From positions 1 through 8,344 of the forward strand of contig JAPLYA010000015.1 in the NCBI GenBank assembly GCA_026395775.1: DNA of 8,344 bases, in the 5' to 3' direction. A program made the translations under genes and the position numbers. The first letter of the stretch is position 1; each line of letters starts with the position of its first letter. This document shows positions 1 through 6,197 of this stretch, piece by piece. The stretch comes from Candidatus Pacearchaeota archaeon. GTDB taxonomy: Archaea; Nanobdellota; Nanobdellia; Pacearchaeales; GW2011-AR1. The notes under the pieces are model-generated. The model was not told the DNA's origin and searched no databases. It saw only the letters and a list, made by a program, of their open reading frames with translations.

Positions 1-159
1 ATCTCCATAATTATTGGGCAAAGAAAACCTAATATTAACCTTAGCTTAAACAAACGGCGTGGGCGTAATTTTATTTATAAACGAGACAAAGATATTCTAC
101 AAATGCTACCACAACTTCAACCCCCGGTCTTGAATCTAACCGGTTATCATAAATACTGA
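1..159 (+). CDS. possible C-terminal tail of an unidentified gene, 5' end outside window
   Basis: One forward frame is open from the first base for 52 codons and ends at TGA (157-159). The peptide is basic in the middle (residues 18-30 include KRRGR and YKRDK) and ends in GYHKY. I recognise no family. The other two forward frames hit stops within about 30 bases. In DNA this AT-rich, a 52-codon open stretch is somewhat unexpected but can arise by chance. CGG/CGT arginine codons here differ from the AGA preference of the neighbouring genes, which argues mildly against a resident gene. A TATA box at 74-81 sits inside it with an in-frame ATG at 103, so the transcribed part might be only an 18-codon ORF. 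Existence as a real gene is uncertain. Confidence 0.3.
   Translation: MSIIIGQRKPNINLSLNKRRGRNFIYKRDKDILQMLPQLQPPVLNLTGYHKY
74..82 (+). promoter_or_regulatory. TATA-box-like TTTATAAAC, target unclear
   Basis: The nonamer TTTATAAAC is identical to the boxes at 181-189 and 2542-2550. Its 8-bp core is centred at 77.5, which predicts a start near 103. An ATG lies exactly there and opens 18 codons to the TGA at 157-159. It may serve a micro-ORF, a longer leader for the glycosyltransferase gene, or nothing. Confidence 0.35.
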
Positions 160-180
160 TTCTTTGACAGAATGGGACAT

Positions 181-189
181 TTTATAAAC
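181..189 (+). promoter_or_regulatory. archaeal TATA box of the glycosyltransferase gene
   Basis: TTTATAAAC matches the archaeal box A consensus. The core is centred at 184.5, which predicts transcription from about position 210 and a leader of roughly 17 nt before the ATG at 228. That leader has only a weak purine-rich AAGAG (214-218) as a possible ribosome binding site. Confidence 0.65.
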
Positions 190-227
190 AGTCTCAACAT
201 TAAAATAATGCTAAAGAGTAATAGAAA

Positions 228-2456
228 ATGTATAAAAAAGAGGAGATAGAACCAACACTCACTTCATCGAAGGTTGCTTTTCTGAGTAACTTCCCTCCAG
301 TTGAGTGTGGGATTGCAACTTTTACTCAGGATCTTATTTCTGCTATGAATAAAAGGTTTAATCCAAAATTAAAATCAAGAGTCATAGCATTAAATGATAA
401 CTCAAGCGTATACAATTATAACAAAGAGGTCATAATGGAAATAAATAGGGAAGATATTGAAGATTTTATCAATAAAGCCAAGGAAATAAATAATAACGAT
501 AATATCAAACTCATCTGCATCCAACACGAGTTTGGAATCTTTGGCGGAGAATACGGAAGCTATTTGATTCCATTTTTAGAAACAATCGAGAAACCAGTTG
601 TGATTGCTTTCCATAGTGTTCTGGCTAACCCCGATCCAGTCAGACAAAGAATTGTGAGATTTATCTGCGAGAAAAGTTCTGCGATTGTGGTTATGGCAAA
701 CAAGGCAATAGATATCTTACACAATGATTACGGCATAGATAGAAGCAAGATTCATCTAGTTCATCATGGGATTCCTACTGTTCCATTCAGATCTAATGCA
801 CGTTACAAGAAGAAGCTAAGGCTCGAAAATAAAAAGGTCATTTCTACATTTGGCTTATTGAGCCCTGGAAAAGGGGTAGAATACATGATAAGAGCCTTGC
901 CAAAATTAATAAAAAAATATCCTGACATACTCTATTTAGTCATCGGAGAAACCCATCCAAAAGTCAGGAAACAAAAAGGTGAAAGTTATAGAAACAGCCT
1001 ACTTGAAGAAGTTGAAAAACTTGGCTTAAAGAATCATGTCAAATTCTATGCCTCATATCTCTCATTAAAAGAAATAATCAAATATCTTCTTGCAAGCGAT
1101 ATCTATGTCTGTACAAATCTTGACCCAAATCAGATAGTAAGCGGAACATTAGCTTATGCATTGGGTTGTGGAAAAGCCGTTGTTTCAACCCCAGTTGAAT
1201 ATGCCAAAGAAGTGCTTGCAGAAGAAAGGGGAATGTTAGCTAAGTTTAAAGATCCAGCCTCATTCGGAGAGGCAATTGATAAAATTCTTTCTAACAAAGA
1301 ATTTAAGGAGAAATTAGAAAACAATGCTTATAATTATAGCAGAAGAATGATTTGGTCCATGGTTGCTTCTAAATATCTAGAAGTTTTTAATAAAGTTGTT
1401 AAGCTACGTGAAGAGACAACAGAAAAATATCCAAAAATAAAACTAAATCATTTGAAAAAGCTCACAGACGAATATGGATGCATCCAGTTTTCAAGGAACT
1501 CAATTCCCGACAAGAGTTCCGGATACACTTTAGATGATAATGCAAGGGCATTGATTGTCTCTGTAATTCATGATAGCCTCTTCAATTCAGAGCATTCTTC
1601 AGAGCTTAAAAAAATATACCTTAATTTTCTAGAAAGAGCCCAGGATGAAAACGGAAATTTTAAGAACAATCACCTAAATGAAAACGAAATTTTGAATCCG
1701 TATAGTGAAGATGCATTTGGAAGAGCAATTTGGTCTTTAGGATGCCTTATTGAAAAAGAAAAAAATGAAGAAATGATTAATCGAGCAATCAAAATCATTG
1801 AAAAAGCTGAAAAAGGGATCACAGAGCTAAATTCTCCAAGGGCAAAGGCATTTGCAATAATGGGCTTATACAGCTATATTAAAAGATATAATAATCCTGA
1901 AAAAATAAATAAATTAGTAAAATTAGCAGATTCTCTTGTTCAAATTTATGAAATCAGCTCGTCAAAAGATTGGAAATGGTTTGAAGATAAACTAACTTAT
2001 TCAAATCCAAGTCTTTCAGAAGCTTTATTTCTTGCTTATGAGATCACCAAGAATAAAAAATATTTAAAAATTGCAGAGGAAAGTTTTAATTTTCTCTCAA
2101 ATATTGTTTTTGTAAACGGCTGTTTACATCCTATTGGTGAGAGCGGGTGGTGCAAGAGAAATGGAGAAAGAGCATTTTTTGACCAGCAGCCTCTAGATGC
2201 TGCTTCAATGGTTCAAACATGTCTTGAAGCCTACAAGATTACTAGAAATGAAGATTATTACAAAAAAGCAATTTTAGCATTTAACTGGTTTTTAGGAAAA
2301 AACCATCTGAATCAAATGATGTATGACGAATCCACAGGCGGATGTTATGATGGCCTCTCGAAAAATAATGTCAATCTCAACCAAGGAGCAGAGTCTACAA
2401 TAGCATATTTAACATCTCGCCTAATTCTTGAAGAGTTTAAGAGAAATAATAAGTGA
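228..2456 (+). CDS. two-domain protein: GT4-type glycosyltransferase fused to an alpha/alpha-toroid domain
   Basis: The 742-residue protein has two halves. Residues about 13-390 form a GT-B glycosyltransferase of the family-4 kind: PPVECGIAT (23-31) in the donor-side entry loop, QHEFGIFGGEYG (99-110), AFHSVL (127-132), HHGIP (179-183), then the C-terminal Rossmann half with GLLSPGKG (209-216) and SGTLAYALG (305-313). The usual GT4 E-x7-E motif is not present in canonical form; DPNQIVSGTLAYA (299-311) takes its place. Residues about 405-742 resemble the helical (alpha/alpha)n barrels of glycosidases and epimerases, with DDNAR (436-440), EDAFGR (494-499), DQQPLDAA (652-659) and NQGAEST (718-724) as likely pocket residues. 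No signal peptide or membrane segment is seen, so it should be cytoplasmic. The substrate is unknown; synthesis or trimming of a mannoside or similar glycan is inferred. It is transcribed alone from the TATA box at 181. The call of the N-half is firm, that of the C-half moderate. Confidence 0.85.
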   Translation: MYKKEEIEPTLTSSKVAFLSNFPPVECGIATFTQDLISAMNKRFNPKLKSRVIALNDNSSVYNYNKEVIMEINREDIEDFINKAKEINNNDNIKLICIQHEFGIFGGEYGSYLIPFLETIEKPVVIAFHSVLANPDPVRQRIVRFICEKSSAIVVMANKAIDILHNDYGIDRSKIHLVHHGIPTVPFRSNARYKKKLRLENKKVISTFGLLSPGKGVEYMIRALPKLIKKYPDILYLVIGETHPKVRKQKGESYRNSLLEEVEKLGLKNHVKFYASYLSLKEIIKYLLASDIYVCTNLDPNQIVSGTLAYALGCGKAVVSTPVEYAKEVLAEERGMLAKFKDPASFGEAIDKILSNKEFKEKLENNAYNYSRRMIWSMVASKYLEVFNKVVKLREETTEKYPKIKLNHLKKLTDEYGCIQFSRNSIPDKSSGYTLDDNARALIVSVIHDSLFNSEHSSELKKIYLNFLERAQDENGNFKNNHLNENEILNPYSEDAFGRAIWSLGCLIEKEKNEEMINRAIKIIEKAEKGITELNSPRAKAFAIMGLYSYIKRYNNPEKINKLVKLADSLVQIYEISSSKDWKWFEDKLTYSNPSLSEALFLAYEITKNKKYLKIAEESFNFLSNIVFVNGCLHPIGESGWCKRNGERAFFDQQPLDAASMVQTCLEAYKITRNEDYYKKAILAFNWFLGKNHLNQMMYDESTGGCYDGLSKNNVNLNQGAESTIAYLTSRLILEEFKRNNK

Positions 2457-2465
2457 AACTCCCAA

Positions 2466-2481
2466 CCACAGCAAGCTGTGG
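2466..2481 (+). terminator. hairpin 10 nt after the glycosyltransferase stop
   Basis: A perfect 7-bp stem, CCACAGC / GCTGTGG, closes a 2-nt AA loop and is followed by a T-rich stretch (2485-2494). It lies between the stop at 2456 and the next promoter at 2542, so a terminator role is the simplest reading. The AGCAAGCT core flanked by short arms also resembles subterminal hairpins of IS200/IS605-type elements, so it could be a solo element end. Confidence 0.45.
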
Positions 2482-2541
2482 GAATTTCTTTATTATTAAA
2501 ACCTTTCTATTTTTATGCTTTTAACCCTAAACTCCGAAAGA

Positions 2542-2550
2542 TTTATAAAC
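2542..2550 (+). promoter_or_regulatory. TATA box of the HNH gene; predicts leaderless start
   Basis: TTTATAAAC, preceded by a purine-rich BRE-like CCGAAAGA (2534-2541). The 8-bp core is centred at 2545.5, and the ATG at 2571 lies 25.5 bp downstream, the position where archaeal transcripts begin. This decides the start of the downstream gene and rules out the upstream in-frame GTG at 2478, which precedes the promoter. Confidence 0.75.
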
Positions 2551-2570
2551 CCCAAAATCCTAAAAAAAAC

Positions 2571-3497
2571 ATGAAAGGCAAATCAGATGAAAAAGTTAGT
2601 TTGAATGAACATCTAGCAAGGACTATGTTAGAGTACTATTCTATTCAGTTAGAGGACTTGAAATCCAAGAAAGCTGAAGATGAGAAAAAAAGGCAAAAAG
2701 AGCAACAAGAAATTGAGTATATTAAAAAAATGTGGAAAAAGTTTCATAGCTTGAAGGACAAGACATTAATTTCAGATTTATCTAAAATACTACGGGAACT
2801 TGCTGAAAAAAAGCAATATATCTCTTTTCTAAATTCTTCGAGTTTTGAGTGTATGCAGATAAGAGATTACTTCATGAAAATGGGGATTGATATAAAGTAT
2901 ATTTTTCATAAAGTAAGAACTGCATTGGATAATAAACTAGATTACTTCGAAGAATATGGATTTAAAGAACAGTTCAGACTAGAAAAAATTAAGACGGAAT
3001 TAGAAGAATTATTAGAGAAATACAAGGAAGAAAAGATGCAGAGAGACCTTAAAGAAAAAGTAAATAAATTCGTTGAAAAGGCAAAGGAAATGGAGATGTA
3101 TGATGTAACAAGTGCCCATATAAAGAATATTGCAGTTGAATTGGGAGAAGATACTTCTGGTATTTTAAATCAATTGCAAAATGCTGTTTCCACTCAATTA
3201 AGATTGCATTCTGGTAATAAAGAAAAAAGAAAAAGGGATTTAACAAAATCAATAAAAATTGAAGTTTTAAAGAGGGACAATTATGTATGCCAAGAATGTG
3301 GAAAAGGGAAGAGTGAAGGCTTACACGTACATCACATTACTCCCCACTCACTAGGTGGAACCGATGAAATGGACAATCTGATTACGCTCTGCAGATCTTG
3401 CAATGCTTCCATAGGGGATCGAAAGTATAATCCGCCTGATAGTTGGATTGGAAGAACAATCTACACTCGATGGGAGAAAGATTCAAAAAAGAGTTGA
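2571..3497 (+). CDS. HNH endonuclease with long helical/coiled-coil N-terminus
   Basis: The start at 2571 gives 308 residues from a probably leaderless message. The C-terminal domain (about 228-285) is a clear HNH nuclease of the McrA-like zinc type: CQEC (240-243) and CRSC (274-277) hold the structural zinc, H254-H255 in HVHHI carry the general base, and N269 in the DNLITLC stretch is the central Asn. GGT (262-264) is the usual link between them. The first 225 residues match no domain I can name. They are rich in K and E, with likely coiled-coil segments at about 28-60 and 135-175, and probably bind a partner or dimerise. No recombinase, methylase or ATPase accompanies it. The winged-helix gene begins 26 nt after the stop and is likely co-transcribed. 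Possible roles are a restriction-like defence nuclease or a selfish/homing nuclease; the sequence does not decide. Confidence 0.8.
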   Translation: MKGKSDEKVSLNEHLARTMLEYYSIQLEDLKSKKAEDEKKRQKEQQEIEYIKKMWKKFHSLKDKTLISDLSKILRELAEKKQYISFLNSSSFECMQIRDYFMKMGIDIKYIFHKVRTALDNKLDYFEEYGFKEQFRLEKIKTELEELLEKYKEEKMQRDLKEKVNKFVEKAKEMEMYDVTSAHIKNIAVELGEDTSGILNQLQNAVSTQLRLHSGNKEKRKRDLTKSIKIEVLKRDNYVCQECGKGKSEGLHVHHITPHSLGGTDEMDNLITLCRSCNASIGDRKYNPPDSWIGRTIYTRWEKDSKKS

Positions 3498-3523
3498 AAA
3501 AGTAAATAAATTAGGTCTTTATA

Positions 3524-4108
3524 ATGAAAAAATCATATCCATTTAGAAATGTTCAAGCTACTAAAGCTTTTTTAGCAATTGTGAATGAAAAAAATAACAC
3601 TGAAGAAATCGCAAAAACTCTAAAGGTCAAAAGAAGCACGGTTTATGATTATATTAATCCTCTAAGAAAAATAGGAATAGTCAAGTTAAAGAAAAAGGGA
3701 AAAGGATTTGAAATTGATTGGGACAATTTCTATAATACTTTCCTAGTACGATGGAAGAAGGATGCTTATTCTGAATATAAACCCTCCGATGAAAATTTTC
3801 GTAAATTAGATAAGATTTTAGTTAAAATAAGGCATAAATTGATTCTAAGAGAATTGATAATAAATTATGTAGTAAATATTGCTAAAAGTTGGTATCTTGG
3901 AGGAGTGGGAAAAGGAGTAACACTGCAAAATTGTGTAGAAGACTTCCACACCGCAATACCCTCATTATTGTCTAATCAAAAAAACACAAAAAAGAACAAG
4001 AAACAGAAATTGGCTTTTGAGTGCTTGAAAGAGATGAATCGCTTTTTTGTTGAGATGTCTGCAATTGCTCCAGTAGCCTTAGAAATAGCATTTAGTGAGA
4101 TAAAATAA
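3524..4108 (+). CDS. winged helix-turn-helix protein, partner of the HNH gene
   Basis: The 194-residue protein opens with a winged helix (about 14-66): TEEIAKTLKVKRSTVYDYI is the helix-turn-helix, RKIGIVKLKKKG the wing, and a hydrophobic helix precedes them. This layout is typical of archaeal ArsR/MarR-like regulators. The remaining 125 residues (helical, with GGVGKG at 126-131 and a lysine-rich linker at 153-162) are not recognised; GGVGKG is not a Walker A in context. AGGT (3513-3516) lies 7 nt before the ATG as a modest ribosome binding site, and no TATA box fits, so it is probably read from the HNH promoter. It may repress that promoter or direct the nuclease to DNA; both are inference. 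Its stop is 4 nt from the stop of the convergent kinase gene. Confidence 0.7.
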   Translation: MKKSYPFRNVQATKAFLAIVNEKNNTEEIAKTLKVKRSTVYDYINPLRKIGIVKLKKKGKGFEIDWDNFYNTFLVRWKKDAYSEYKPSDENFRKLDKILVKIRHKLILRELIINYVVNIAKSWYLGGVGKGVTLQNCVEDFHTAIPSLLSNQKNTKKNKKQKLAFECLKEMNRFFVEMSAIAPVALEIAFSEIK

Positions 4109-4112
4109 TAGA

Positions 4113-4946
4113 TTATATCCAAGTCAATCCAGAAAAATCAAATTTAAAGTCTATGCAATTAAATTTCCTGATTAATTCTTTCTTGTCACCAAAGAAAAGC
4201 ACGCTTCCTCCGCCACCACTCCCGCAAATTTTGGCTGCAATTGCACCATTTTTTTTGCCATGGTCTATAACTTTTTGTAATTGAGGCGAAACAGTGATTT
4301 TAGACAGCTTTCTTCTCTCCTCTGTTTCCTCGTTCATTAAATTTGAAAAATTATCCAAATCTTCTTTTAACAATGCCTTTCTCATATCACCAGCAATTTC
4401 CCTTATCCTTATGAGATGCTCTGTATTTCTGCCTTTCAAAAAATTATCAATAGCAGATTTATTTGAGATTCCAGAATAATGAGCTTTTCCAGAATAAACT
4501 AAAACAAGCCCGTCATTTAACTCTTTAACAAACTCTTTTTTCAAATTAAGAGGATATACATTCACTTTATCTTTGATAAATTTTATATAATTTATTCCCC
4601 CAAAAGCAGATGCATATTGGTCTTGCTTGCCATTAACAGAAGATTCTTTTACTGCATGCTCTATATTGAAGACGCTTTCTGCAATCTTCTGTTTATCCTT
4701 CATATGTGTTATTAAAGCAACCCAAACAACATTCATTGCACTTGATGTTCCTAATCCCGAAGATGTTGGAATATCTGCATGATATTCTAATCTCGTGCTT
4801 TTATCGCTGGCAACTAACTTTCCATAAACATAATGATTAATTGCAGCATTTAAAACAGCACCGCCATGTGTATCTGTAAATGGCTTAATATCGGTTGTTC
4901 CTCCTGCAAAATCAATTCTTACTGGCGCTCTTACTTGTTTTATCAT
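4113..4946 (-). CDS. GHMP-family sugar kinase, HddA/fucokinase-like
   Basis: The 277-residue protein has all three GHMP motifs: RAPVRIDFAGGTTD (6-19) at the sugar site, PTSSGLGTSSA (60-70) as the ATP phosphate loop, and CGSGGGG (241-247) as the C-terminal glycine-rich motif 3. GKQDQYASAFGG (106-117) is characteristic of the D-glycero-D-manno-heptose 7-phosphate kinase / L-fucokinase branch and includes the likely catalytic Asp109. Such enzymes phosphorylate the anomeric hydroxyl, giving a sugar 1-phosphate ready for nucleotide activation. The protein is shorter than bacterial HddA (about 330-345 residues). It is the last gene of the minus-strand operon, 19 nt after the ROK kinase. No GmhA, GmhB or HddC partner is seen, so a heptose substrate cannot be assumed; fucose, mannose or another hexose is possible. 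Confidence 0.82.
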   Translation of the reverse strand: MIKQVRAPVRIDFAGGTTDIKPFTDTHGGAVLNAAINHYVYGKLVASDKSTRLEYHADIPTSSGLGTSSAMNVVWVALITHMKDKQKIAESVFNIEHAVKESSVNGKQDQYASAFGGINYIKFIKDKVNVYPLNLKKEFVKELNDGLVLVYSGKAHYSGISNKSAIDNFLKGRNTEHLIRIREIAGDMRKALLKEDLDNFSNLMNEETEERRKLSKITVSPQLQKVIDHGKKNGAIAAKICGSGGGGSVLFFGDKKELIRKFNCIDFKFDFSGLTWI

Positions 4947-4965
4947 TTTAATTTACTTTTTTATT

Positions 4966-5784
4966 TTAGTCTAGCAAAAAGCTTGCTCCTAAAACTCCCG
5001 GATGATTTATTTTAGTCCACTCAATCCTAGTTTCCTTAGGCAAAATTACATATTTTTTAGCCTGCCTTCTAATCATATTCAAAAAAGGCGCCTTTGTTTC
5101 TTTCATTCCCCCGCTTAATATTACAATCTCAGGATCAAAAACATTAATTAAAGAAGCAATTCCTTGCCCAAGATACATACTAATTTGCTCAAGAATTTTT
5201 CTAGCTCTTCCATTTTTAATTTTTAAAAGATCATTAATCATAAGCTCTTTGCCAAATGCTTCTTTAGTAAGTTTTTTCAAAGATTTAGAAGCTGCAAGGC
5301 TTTCAAAATCCTTTCCATGGTCAAGAATAATATGCCCCACTTCTCCGCCATATCCCTCCCCCCTGTACATCTCACCATTGATAATTATGCCTCCGCCTAT
5401 TCCTGTGCCTAAAGTTAAAAGAATAAAATTTTTCTTTCTGCATCCAAGCTTCATTTCAGCAATTGCAACACATTTAGCGTCATTTTCAACAGCAACAGGA
5501 AGCTTAAAATAATCATGAACTTCTTTTCTTAAATTAAAATTCCTCAAAGAAAGATTTGGAGGATTTTTTATTATTCCGTCTTTCAAAGGCCCAGGGCATG
5601 CAATTGCTATTCCCTTAATATCCTCTGACATTAGCGCTTGTATTGAAGAAACAAGCTCTTTAATCAGCATTTTTCTGTCTTTAGGTGTTTTTTTCTTTAC
5701 ATATTTAATTATCTTATGGTTTTGGATTATCGCTGTTCTTAAATGAGTCCCCCCTAAATCCACTGTAATTAATCTATCTGCCAT
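4966..5784 (-). CDS. ROK-family sugar kinase (glucokinase/N-acyl-hexosamine-kinase-like)
   Basis: The start at 5784 is chosen because GGAGG (complement of 5791-5795) lies 6 nt upstream and the protein then begins MADRLITVDLGGTHLR like other ROK kinases; an ATG at 5850 would add 22 atypical residues and overlap the upstream gene by 77 nt. In the 272 residues, DLGGTHLR (9-16) is the phosphate-1 loop, END (100-102) holds the catalytic Asp102, LGTGIGGG (125-132) is the phosphate-2 loop and GEVGH (147-151) supplies Glu148 and His151 for the sugar. The CxCGxxGC zinc motif that normally follows is absent (DHGKDFESLAAS instead). It probably makes a hexose 6-phosphate from ATP. The substrate (glucose, mannose, GlcNAc, ManNAc) cannot be told. 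It overlaps the cupin gene by 11 nt, which implies translational coupling. Confidence 0.85.
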   Translation of the reverse strand: MADRLITVDLGGTHLRTAIIQNHKIIKYVKKKTPKDRKMLIKELVSSIQALMSEDIKGIAIACPGPLKDGIIKNPPNLSLRNFNLRKEVHDYFKLPVAVENDAKCVAIAEMKLGCRKKNFILLTLGTGIGGGIIINGEMYRGEGYGGEVGHIILDHGKDFESLAASKSLKKLTKEAFGKELMINDLLKIKNGRARKILEQISMYLGQGIASLINVFDPEIVILSGGMKETKAPFLNMIRRQAKKYVILPKETRIEWTKINHPGVLGASFLLD

Positions 5785-6103
5785 ATTTATCCTCCAGTCT
5801 AATTTCATCGCTTTCACTAAATTTTCCTTTAGAAATTTCAAGAAATTCAACTTTTTCCTTTTCAGCTAGGGCTCTGTGTGGCATCTTTCTCTTAATTTTG
5901 ATAAGTTGATTTTTCTTAACTTTAAATTTTCTATTCCCAAGTTGAACAACTCCAGAACTTAAAAAATACCAGCTTTCATCCCTCTTTTTATGCCTCTGAA
6001 GGCTTAATTCCTGCCCGGGATTAAGCGTTATCATCTTGACAGTGCACTTCTCATTAAGAGCAAACTCTCTAAAAAACCCCCAGGGCTTTCTCACTTCTTT
6101 CAT
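5774..6103 (-). CDS. stand-alone cupin, type II mannose-6-phosphate isomerase family
   Basis: The 109 residues match the C-terminal isomerase domain of two-domain ManC/AlgA enzymes: KPWGFFREF (6-14), VKMITLNPGQELSLQRH (22-38), RDESWYFLSSG (41-51), and the terminal DEIRLEDKYGR (99-109). Candidate metal ligands of the single-domain cupin barrel are Gln36, His38, Glu43 and His76. The expected reaction is mannose 6-phosphate to fructose 6-phosphate, but a binding-only role or another sugar epimerisation cannot be excluded. There is no nucleotidyltransferase half; short single-domain versions are common in archaea. It is the first gene of the operon, starts at the predicted transcript 5' end (leaderless), and carries the ribosome binding site of the ROK kinase inside its last codons. 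Confidence 0.82.
   Translation of the reverse strand: MKEVRKPWGFFREFALNEKCTVKMITLNPGQELSLQRHKKRDESWYFLSSGVVQLGNRKFKVKKNQLIKIKRKMPHRALAEKEKVEFLEISKGKFSESDEIRLEDKYGR
5791..5795 (-). promoter_or_regulatory. Shine-Dalgarno site GGAGG of the ROK kinase, inside the cupin gene
   Basis: GGAGG on the minus strand sits 6 nt before the ATG at 5784, the strongest ribosome binding site in the window. It fixes the start of the ROK kinase and lets ribosomes ending the cupin gene at 5774 reinitiate. Confidence 0.8.
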
Positions 6104-6124
6104 ATCTTGAATAGTTTGTATGTG

Positions 6125-6132
6125 CTTAAATA
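6125..6132 (-). promoter_or_regulatory. TATA box TATTTAAG of the cupin-ROK-GHMP operon
   Basis: The box is centred at 6128.5, 25.5 bp before the cupin ATG at 6103, so the operon message should begin at the start codon without a leader. It is back to back with the SDR promoter at 6156-6163. Confidence 0.7.
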
Positions 6133-6155
6133 GTTTTTGTTTGAATGGGGCAAAG

Positions 6156-6163
6156 TTTAAATA
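6156..6163 (+). promoter_or_regulatory. TATA box TTTAAATA of the SDR gene
   Basis: The box is centred at 6159.5 and predicts transcription from about 6185. That leaves a 13-nt leader holding GAGAGGT (6187-6193), a good ribosome binding site just before the ATG at 6198. The two divergent boxes are about 31 bp apart, so transcription factors on the two promoters may interfere with each other. Confidence 0.65.
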
Positions 6164-6197
6164 TCAATATTGCCTTGATATAATAAGAGAGGTAAAA

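Noticed and set aside
121..150. Possible T arm of a minus-strand tRNA near GATTCAAG
   Set aside because: The bases around the TTCAAG loop do not form a 5-bp T stem, and no acceptor or D arm is present.
208..249. Short ORF from the ATG at 208, next to the predicted transcription start
   Set aside because: Thirteen codons in a different frame, overlapping the glycosyltransferase start; no sign that it is translated.
2478..2570. GTG-initiated 31-residue N-terminal extension of the HNH protein
   Set aside because: It starts inside the hairpin and upstream of the TATA box at 2542, and the ATG at 2571 is at the exact leaderless position.
3049..3252. Minus-strand open frame of 67 codons inside the HNH gene
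   Set aside because: Low-complexity shadow of a lysine/glutamate-rich coding strand, with no promoter or ribosome binding site.
4294..4479. Plus-strand open frame inside the GHMP kinase gene
   Set aside because: Antisense shadow of a gene with all family motifs; no homology seen.
5249..5512. Plus-strand open frame inside the ROK kinase gene
   Set aside because: Antisense shadow; its serine/proline-rich composition mirrors the glycine loops of the real gene.
5785..5850. 22-residue extension of the ROK kinase from an ATG at 5850
   Set aside because: It would overlap the cupin gene by 77 nt and precede the family's normal N-terminus; GGAGG is placed for the ATG at 5784.
6120..6197. 26-residue extension of the SDR from an ATG at 6120
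   Set aside because: It covers the divergent promoter region and lies upstream of the SDR TATA box; a good ribosome binding site precedes the ATG at 6198.
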